A stretch of DNA of 64,000 bases, from contig JAGCDZ010000100.1 in assembly GCA_017650905.1 (NCBI GenBank), positions 62,001 through 126,000 on the forward strand, read 5' to 3'. Of this stretch, positions 58,768 to 64,000 are shown piece by piece. This DNA is from Prevotella sp. (lineage in GTDB: Bacteria > Bacteroidota > Bacteroidia > Bacteroidales > Bacteroidaceae). A program made the position numbers and the translations under genes. Each line of letters starts with the position of its first letter. The first letter of the stretch is position 1. The notes below the pieces were generated by a model. That model searched no databases. It was given only the letters and a program-made list of their open reading frames with translations, and was not told the origin of the DNA.

Positions 58768-61152
58768 ATGAAAAAGAATCTATTCCTTGCGGCCTTAGCG
58801 ACGATAGCGCTCGCCGCGTGTAACGGCGACCTTGCCGACGAACCCCCTGTAGTGACCCCCCCGACACCGGAGCCACAGGAGATTCCAATTGTGTTCAGCT
58901 CCTCTTCAAACGGCACAACCCGTACTGAGTTCACCGGTGCCGTCGCTGCCGACATGCTGGGTAAGAAATTCGTAGTGAGCGGCTATAAGGGCGACCAGAC
59001 AGCCACTGTCGGGGGTATCGTCTACGACAATTTCCTTGTAGAGTGGATAGAGAACTCGGCCAACACCACCCAGTCGAACACTGCCAACTGGGAGTATGTA
59101 GGCCGTACACCGATTTACCACGCCACACAGAATGGCGTCACCCAGCAGGCCATCAAGTACTGGGACTATACCCAGAAGCAGTATGACTTCATCGCCTGGT
59201 CGGCTGGCAAGAAGACTGCCATCTATACTGGCACACCCGGTGATGGCGAGGTGCTCGTTTCTGCCATCACACCGGCTACGGCTACGGGCGAAAACGGCAC
59301 TGCCTATGTATTCGAGGGCAAGGCCAAGGACCTGGTCGACTGCTATATTGCCGACCTCGTGACGGTGAAGAAGGACGGTACCGGAAAGGGTGCCTATGGC
59401 GAGCCCGTCACACTCACCTTCCGCAGCCTCGGCACCAAGGTGCGTATCGGTATCTATGAGACCATACCCGGCTATTCTGTGAAGGACGTGGAGTTCTATA
59501 GCGGTGCAGCTACGGATGATGCAGATGCCACAAAGCCCAGACTCTTCACCACAGAGCTCAATCAGATTTATCTTCAGGGTATCTATACCGTCTTCTATCC
59601 GACGGTTGATGCAGCCGATAACACCGATAACAATCAGGTCCATGTCCGTTTCACCGGCACAGGCGACAAGTCGAAGATTGTGGACTTCGGTGGGCTGCAA
59701 TACGGTGGAAAGGAAGATGCGGAGAAGACGGCAGGCAATGTGTTCCTCGGCCGTACGTCGAACACCGCTTCGATGGCTGGTGAGGCTGAGGGCAACTACT
59801 ATACGCAGTACCTGCCCAATGAGGGAGGTACCAACCTGAACCTCCGTGTGAACTATACCCTCGAAAGCATCGACGGTACAGGTGAGATTATCAAGGTGAA
59901 GGGTGCAACGGCTCAGGTGCCCGGCATCTACACCCAGTGGAAGGCGGGCTATGCCTATACCTACCTGTTCAAGATCAGCGACAAGACCAATGGCCATACA
60001 GGCGACTATGACCCCCTGCATCCCGATGATACGGAATATAACCCCGACCCCGCCGGACTCTATCCCATCACGTTCGACGCTGTCGTGGTCAACGATGAGG
60101 AGGATGCCACTCAGGAGACCATCACCCTGGTGTCTACTCCCAGCATCACCACCTATCAGAAAGGCTCGAAGGTGGTCGACAACGATGAGTACCTGGCTGC
60201 TACAGGCCCCATCTTCGTGACCGTCAACGATGGTACCACAGAATCCACCCCCGACCTCGCCAATGGCAAGTTGCAGACACTGGCCGGCAAGGTGGCCCTT
60301 TATACCATCCCTGGTGGCAAGACAGAGTCGGAAGTGGTGGATGCTTTCCAGATTCCGGACGATAATGCGGCTGAAGGAACGGCTAAGGGTCGTAACGGCC
60401 TGGTGCTGACAAACGCTCAATTTGAACTGACCAACAAGATTGAATATGGTGTCGACGGTAATACCATCACCGTTGAGGATGATCAGGTCATGCGCTTCAC
60501 GGCGAGCCCCGGCACCTATGCCTTCGTCTATACAAAGAAGGCCCCCACGGAGAACATCGATAAGTTCCAGTATGTGACCAAGGCCGTCGGTGACGACGTG
60601 ACCGCCCTCTACCGCAACTTCGACCTCACAGCAGTCACGGGCGATGCCCAGCCCGGCACGGTCTATATGAGCAAGAACGCTGCAGGTGTCCTGACCCGCG
60701 AGACGGTCTTCTTAGGCCAGAGTGCAGGCAACCTGTATACCAGAACCGGTGCTGGCACGGCAGAGTCCCCCTATGAGTATACAGCAGCTACCACTGGCCG
60801 TGCCGTATCGGGTACCACCTATTATTATACGCCGGATAACGGCAACACTTATCAGCTGGCCACGAACATTGCCTATGCAGACTTTGCCACAGCCACGCTC
60901 TACACGGATGCCACCGCTACGAATGCCAAGACCGAGACCAAACCTGTCTCTGGCAAAGCCTACTATACCGCAGAAGGCGCCTTCTGCGTCATCCTGCCCC
61001 AGCAGGTGAACGGCTGGTATCAGTATCTCTACTCACCTTCTGACAAGTTTGCCTGCCAGGCTGGCGAAAAGGCATTGGAGGGAGCCGCTTACTTCGATAA
61101 GTACTATCAGAACAATGGTGTCTATTATACAAAAATAATTAAAGTGCAATAA
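58768..61152 (+). CDS. Fimbrillin-family lipoprotein (locus 2, first of three)
   Basis: A 794-residue lipoprotein (TIALAACNGD lipobox). Fimbrillin motifs in order: TRTEFTG, KKFVVSGYKGDQ, TANWEYVGRTPIYH, IKYWDYTQKQYDFIAWS, CYIADLVTVKK, LTFRSLGTKVRIGIYETIPG and YSVKDVEFYS. TPSITTYQKGSKV marks the start of a second domain. The C-terminal 250 residues contain repeated Tyr/Ala/Thr strands not found in the next paralogue, making this member longer. ATG 58768 is preferred over 58741 because it gives the usual short lipoprotein signal. Likely polymerised at the cell surface. Confidence 0.88.
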   Translation: MKKNLFLAALATIALAACNGDLADEPPVVTPPTPEPQEIPIVFSSSSNGTTRTEFTGAVAADMLGKKFVVSGYKGDQTATVGGIVYDNFLVEWIENSANTTQSNTANWEYVGRTPIYHATQNGVTQQAIKYWDYTQKQYDFIAWSAGKKTAIYTGTPGDGEVLVSAITPATATGENGTAYVFEGKAKDLVDCYIADLVTVKKDGTGKGAYGEPVTLTFRSLGTKVRIGIYETIPGYSVKDVEFYSGAATDDADATKPRLFTTELNQIYLQGIYTVFYPTVDAADNTDNNQVHVRFTGTGDKSKIVDFGGLQYGGKEDAEKTAGNVFLGRTSNTASMAGEAEGNYYTQYLPNEGGTNLNLRVNYTLESIDGTGEIIKVKGATAQVPGIYTQWKAGYAYTYLFKISDKTNGHTGDYDPLHPDDTEYNPDPAGLYPITFDAVVVNDEEDATQETITLVSTPSITTYQKGSKVVDNDEYLAATGPIFVTVNDGTTESTPDLANGKLQTLAGKVALYTIPGGKTESEVVDAFQIPDDNAAEGTAKGRNGLVLTNAQFELTNKIEYGVDGNTITVEDDQVMRFTASPGTYAFVYTKKAPTENIDKFQYVTKAVGDDVTALYRNFDLTAVTGDAQPGTVYMSKNAAGVLTRETVFLGQSAGNLYTRTGAGTAESPYEYTAATTGRAVSGTTYYYTPDNGNTYQLATNIAYADFATATLYTDATATNAKTETKPVSGKAYYTAEGAFCVILPQQVNGWYQYLYSPSDKFACQAGEKALEGAAYFDKYYQNNGVYYTKIIKVQ

Positions 61153-61172
61153 CCTAAAATACAAGAATTGAT

Positions 61173-63116
61173 ATGAAGAAAAAGTTATTTTTCGCAGCAT
61201 TGGCCATCGTGGCGATGGTGAGCTGCACAAGCGATGAGAACGTCACGGTCATTACGCCCCCGGATCCCGTGACAGAAGAAACGGAGCCCGTTATTTCCTT
61301 TAACATGGGTTCAAGAACTGCCACCCGTGCCGACCACTTCGGCAAGGATGCCGCCAACCTTTTGAACAACAAGTTCATTGTAAGCGCCTTCAAGGGTGAT
61401 GGCACTGTCATGTCAGTCACCATGCCTGACTATATTGTGTCTTATGACGAGAATACTGCAGGTAAGACAGAGTCTAACACCAGCGACTGGGAATATGTAG
61501 GTACTACTGCTGTGGCTCCCTCTACTATTGCAGGTAATAAGCAGACCATCAAATATTGGGACTATAGTACCACGCAGTATGACTTTGTGGCTTATTCAAC
61601 GGGGAATATTCCAGTTGATGGCATTCTTACTTCCGGTACGCCTTCTGGAGCAAATCAGATACTTGTTTCTGCTATTGCTCCTAATAGCTATGGACCCACT
61701 TATACGCTGCAGGGTGACAAAGAAGCTTTGGCAAAATGCTATATTGCTGATATGGTGACGGCTTATAAGGATGCGACAATCGATCCCAATCACAAGTATC
61801 AGGATGAGGTGACGCTTGTCTTCCGCAATCTTTCCTCAAAGGTGCGTATTGCGCTTTATGAGACAGTGCCAGGTTATTCCGTGAAGGATGTGAAGTTCTA
61901 TACAGATGCTTCCACACCAGTGTCAACAGGTCCTGGTGATGGTGCGACAAATGCAACTTTGTTCACCACTGGCTCCGATGGTAAGGATAATTTCTATACC
62001 AGCGGTACATTTACTGTCAACTTCCCGACTATAGGCGCTGCAAACATTAGCGAGACTGATTACAACAAGGCACACGTGACATTCGCTCCAGTTGGCACAG
62101 GCAAATCTACCACTCAGCTTTATGGAACACTGAATTATACAGGAAAAGAGGCAAGTGAAGCTGATGCAAATGATTATCTTGGCCGCACCTTGCCTAATGC
62201 AACCTATGCTGGTGATGCAAATGCTAATTATTACACAATTGTACTTCCCAATGAGGAAGGTACTGTGCTCGAGCTCCGTATCGACTACACCCTGCTTGCT
62301 ACTGACGGCTCGGGTGAAACGATCACGGTTCACGGTGCAACAGCTTTCGTGCCCGCTATCTATGCTGCTTGGAAGCCAAATTATGCTTACACCTACATCT
62401 TCAAGATCAGCGACAATTCTAATGGTTGGACCGACCCCGCCGGCGTTGGCCCGGAAGGTCTCTTCCCCATCACCTTCGACGCAGTCGTAGTTGACTCTGA
62501 GGAGTTCACCCAGAGCACCATTACCACTGTCGCCACTCCCAGCATCACCACCTATCAGAAGGGACATGATGTGAATAAGGATGAGTATGAAGTAAACGGT
62601 GAGGATATCTACATTCAGTTGATGAAGGATGGAGCACTTCTCGCCACTAACGACGCTAACCATCCTGTTCAGGTATGGACAGTAACGGGTAAAGACGGTG
62701 CTACTGAGGCCGATGTCATGGATGCCCTCAACATTCGTGTTGAATATAGTAATGATGCCACTACAGGACGTAATGGTGTGACTTTGACAAAGGTGGATAC
62801 GGAGACCGATTTCACTGTGATTCCTGGTGTCGATGGTAACGATATTACTATCACTGCAGGTGATGCTGCAAAGTTTACTCCAGAATCTGGCAAGATTTAT
62901 GCTGTGACTTACAAGGGTACAGACAGAACGAACACCTATTTCTATTCTGCTAAGACCTATACGGATGGAGACGCTGATTTCGCATCTGGCGAGTGGTATA
63001 CCGATCCTGACGGCGTGAATGCATTTACGGGCTCATTCGTTGCTGGAACGACCTACTACAAGAAATACTCCAACCGCAACATTGACTGGGCAGCCAAGAT
63101 TATCAAAGTTGAGTAA
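61173..63116 (+). CDS. Fimbrillin-family lipoprotein (locus 2, second of three)
   Basis: A 647-residue lipoprotein (IVAMVSCTSDE lipobox), closely related to its neighbours. It shares NKFIVSAFKGDG, NTSDWEYVGTT, IKYWDYSTTQYDFVAYS, KCYIADMVTAYK, FRNLSSKVRIALYETVPG and TPSITTYQKG in the same order as the previous protein. It ends AAKIIKVE, and the preceding protein ends in a similar TKIIKVQ. The gap to the preceding gene is 20 bp. It is probably a second or alternative fimbrial subunit that arose by tandem duplication. Confidence 0.88.
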   Translation: MKKKLFFAALAIVAMVSCTSDENVTVITPPDPVTEETEPVISFNMGSRTATRADHFGKDAANLLNNKFIVSAFKGDGTVMSVTMPDYIVSYDENTAGKTESNTSDWEYVGTTAVAPSTIAGNKQTIKYWDYSTTQYDFVAYSTGNIPVDGILTSGTPSGANQILVSAIAPNSYGPTYTLQGDKEALAKCYIADMVTAYKDATIDPNHKYQDEVTLVFRNLSSKVRIALYETVPGYSVKDVKFYTDASTPVSTGPGDGATNATLFTTGSDGKDNFYTSGTFTVNFPTIGAANISETDYNKAHVTFAPVGTGKSTTQLYGTLNYTGKEASEADANDYLGRTLPNATYAGDANANYYTIVLPNEEGTVLELRIDYTLLATDGSGETITVHGATAFVPAIYAAWKPNYAYTYIFKISDNSNGWTDPAGVGPEGLFPITFDAVVVDSEEFTQSTITTVATPSITTYQKGHDVNKDEYEVNGEDIYIQLMKDGALLATNDANHPVQVWTVTGKDGATEADVMDALNIRVEYSNDATTGRNGVTLTKVDTETDFTVIPGVDGNDITITAGDAAKFTPESGKIYAVTYKGTDRTNTYFYSAKTYTDGDADFASGEWYTDPDGVNAFTGSFVAGTTYYKKYSNRNIDWAAKIIKVE

Positions 63117-63156
63117 ACATAAAGTAATCGAAAATTAGTAATAACAATAAAATAAC

Positions 63157-64000
63157 ATGATGATTATGAAAAAGAAATTATTTTTGGCAGCCATTGCTAT
63201 CGGAATGTTAGCCAGCTGCGCAGACAATGAGTATGTGGGCGAAGTATCCCCGAACCCGAATGCCGGTGGTGACAATCAGGCCATCGTATTCTCTTCAGGT
63301 ACAAAAGCCCTCACCCGTGCAGATATTAATGGTGCAGATGCTGCTGACCTGCTGAACAAGAACTTTGTGTTCGCAGGAACAAAGAGTGACGGAACTGCTG
63401 CTCCTACTTCATTCGTGTTCGACCAATACACTGCCAAGTATGTTGCAAATACAGCATATACAACCGAGTCTAACAGTAATGATTGGGAGTATGTAGGTCA
63501 ACCACTTGCTGTAACATCATCTTTAGGTACTGGTGCTACTCAGACAATCAAATACTGGGATTATTCTACCAAACAGTATGACTTTGCAGCTTATTCATTA
63601 GGTTCTGGTACAGGTACAACTCCAACTTACGCAACAGCTACGGCGATTGCAGTAGGTAATAAAGGTTATACTCTCACAGGTTCCGTTGATGAGTTGAAAG
63701 CATGTTATATCTCTGATCTTGTAACTGCTTATAATCGGGATGGCGTGAGTGACTATGGTAAAGTGGTAACGTTCTCTTTCCGTTCACTGGCCACTAAGAT
63801 CCGTCTAGCATTCTATGAGACAATTCCAGGTTATTCGGTGAAAGATGTGAAATTTTACACATCAAGTAATTCTACTACAACAAAAGATGATGGTACAAAT
63901 GAAAATGCTCCAACTCTGTTCACGTCATCTACTGTTTTGCCTGCTGGTAGTGGTACTATGACAGTCACTTTCCCAACTGTAGGATGGGATAAATCAGGAA
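63157..64000 (+). CDS. Fimbrillin-family lipoprotein (locus 2, third; cut by window end)
   Basis: The first 281 codons are in the window. Three in-frame ATGs occur at 63157, 63160 and 63166; the last gives MKKKLFLAAIAIGMLASCAD, a standard lipoprotein signal. It repeats the same motifs: NKNFVFAGTKSDG, SNDWEYVGQPL, IKYWDYSTKQYDFAAYS, ACYISDLVTAY, FRSLATKIRLAFYETIPG and YSVKDVKFYTS. It is the third tandem paralogue in this operon. The end of the gene and anything after it lie outside the window. Confidence 0.87.
   Translation, partial: MMIMKKKLFLAAIAIGMLASCADNEYVGEVSPNPNAGGDNQAIVFSSGTKALTRADINGADAADLLNKNFVFAGTKSDGTAAPTSFVFDQYTAKYVANTAYTTESNSNDWEYVGQPLAVTSSLGTGATQTIKYWDYSTKQYDFAAYSLGSGTGTTPTYATATAIAVGNKGYTLTGSVDELKACYISDLVTAYNRDGVSDYGKVVTFSFRSLATKIRLAFYETIPGYSVKDVKFYTSSNSTTTKDDGTNENAPTLFTSSTVLPAGSGTMTVTFPTVGWDKSG

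Noticed and set aside
58906..60420. Long minus-strand open frame (504 codons)
   Set aside because: It is the antisense shadow of the first locus 2 fimbrillin, has no promoter or recognisable protein pattern, and the sense strand is clearly coding.

Overview
The window is a chromosomal segment from a Bacteroidetes bacterium, most likely a Prevotella/Segatella-type member of the Prevotellaceae. Most genes that start a transcript are preceded by the Bacteroidetes housekeeping promoter (-7 box TAnnTTTG, often with TTTG exactly 20 bp upstream). Strong Shine-Dalgarno sequences are rare. The gene content is also typical: a SusD-like protein, fimbrillins with DUF3575 and DUF5119 partners, FISUMP, DUF4421 and DUF5686 proteins, an anaerobic Ser-type sulfatase with its maturase, and a BspA/MBG-type surface protein.

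Layout: (1) 0-7 kb: the end of an FKBP isomerase gene, a zinc-less sirtuin, a two-gene unit with an oversized orphan SusD-like protein, and a small Cys-rich gene flanked by two arrays of about 22-bp repeats. (2) 6-12.1 kb: a membrane AraC-type regulator divergent from a Ser-type sulfatase, a lipoprotein resembling pore-forming toxins, and an anSME radical-SAM maturase, with repeated TTTAAGACA sites between them. (3) 12.1-15.5 kb: decayed gene remnants, a GH2 glycosidase and a probable sRNA gene. (4) 15.5-27 kb: a lipoprotein-TPR-TM-AraC regulator divergent from fimbrial locus 1 (DUF3575, DUF5119, two fimbrillins, a 1442-residue surface protein). (5) 27-38.4 kb: TPR, FISUMP and DUF4421 envelope proteins, pectin-type carbohydrate enzymes (GH105-DUF4861, DUF2264, GH28), and a Y-family polymerase with a YolD-like partner. 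The GH28 gene is preceded by three tandem 73-bp copies of a complete promoter.

(6) 38.4-54.5 kb, almost entirely minus strand: a housekeeping block. It holds a five-gene operon (DUF5686, CDP-alcohol phosphotransferase, LPG-synthase-TM/flippase-like protein, HisC/CobD-like aminotransferase, nucleotidyltransferase) that could make and attach a CDP-activated amino-alcohol head group. It also holds a hypothetical gene-rpoN-PAP2-purE-ispG operon, nrdD-nrdG, and U32 peptidase-sufE. Short heptanucleotide tandem repeats are scattered through this block, between and inside genes. (7) 54.6-64 kb: a GH13 amylase, then fimbrial locus 2 (DUF3575, DUF5119, three tandem fimbrillin paralogues, the last cut by the window end).

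The strongest candidates for something not well described are the sulfatase/pore-former-like/maturase operon with its operator cluster, the CDP-head-group operon, the triple promoter, the 22-bp repeat arrays and the sRNA gene at 15.2-15.36 kb. All function assignments rest on reading motifs by eye; no database search was run.
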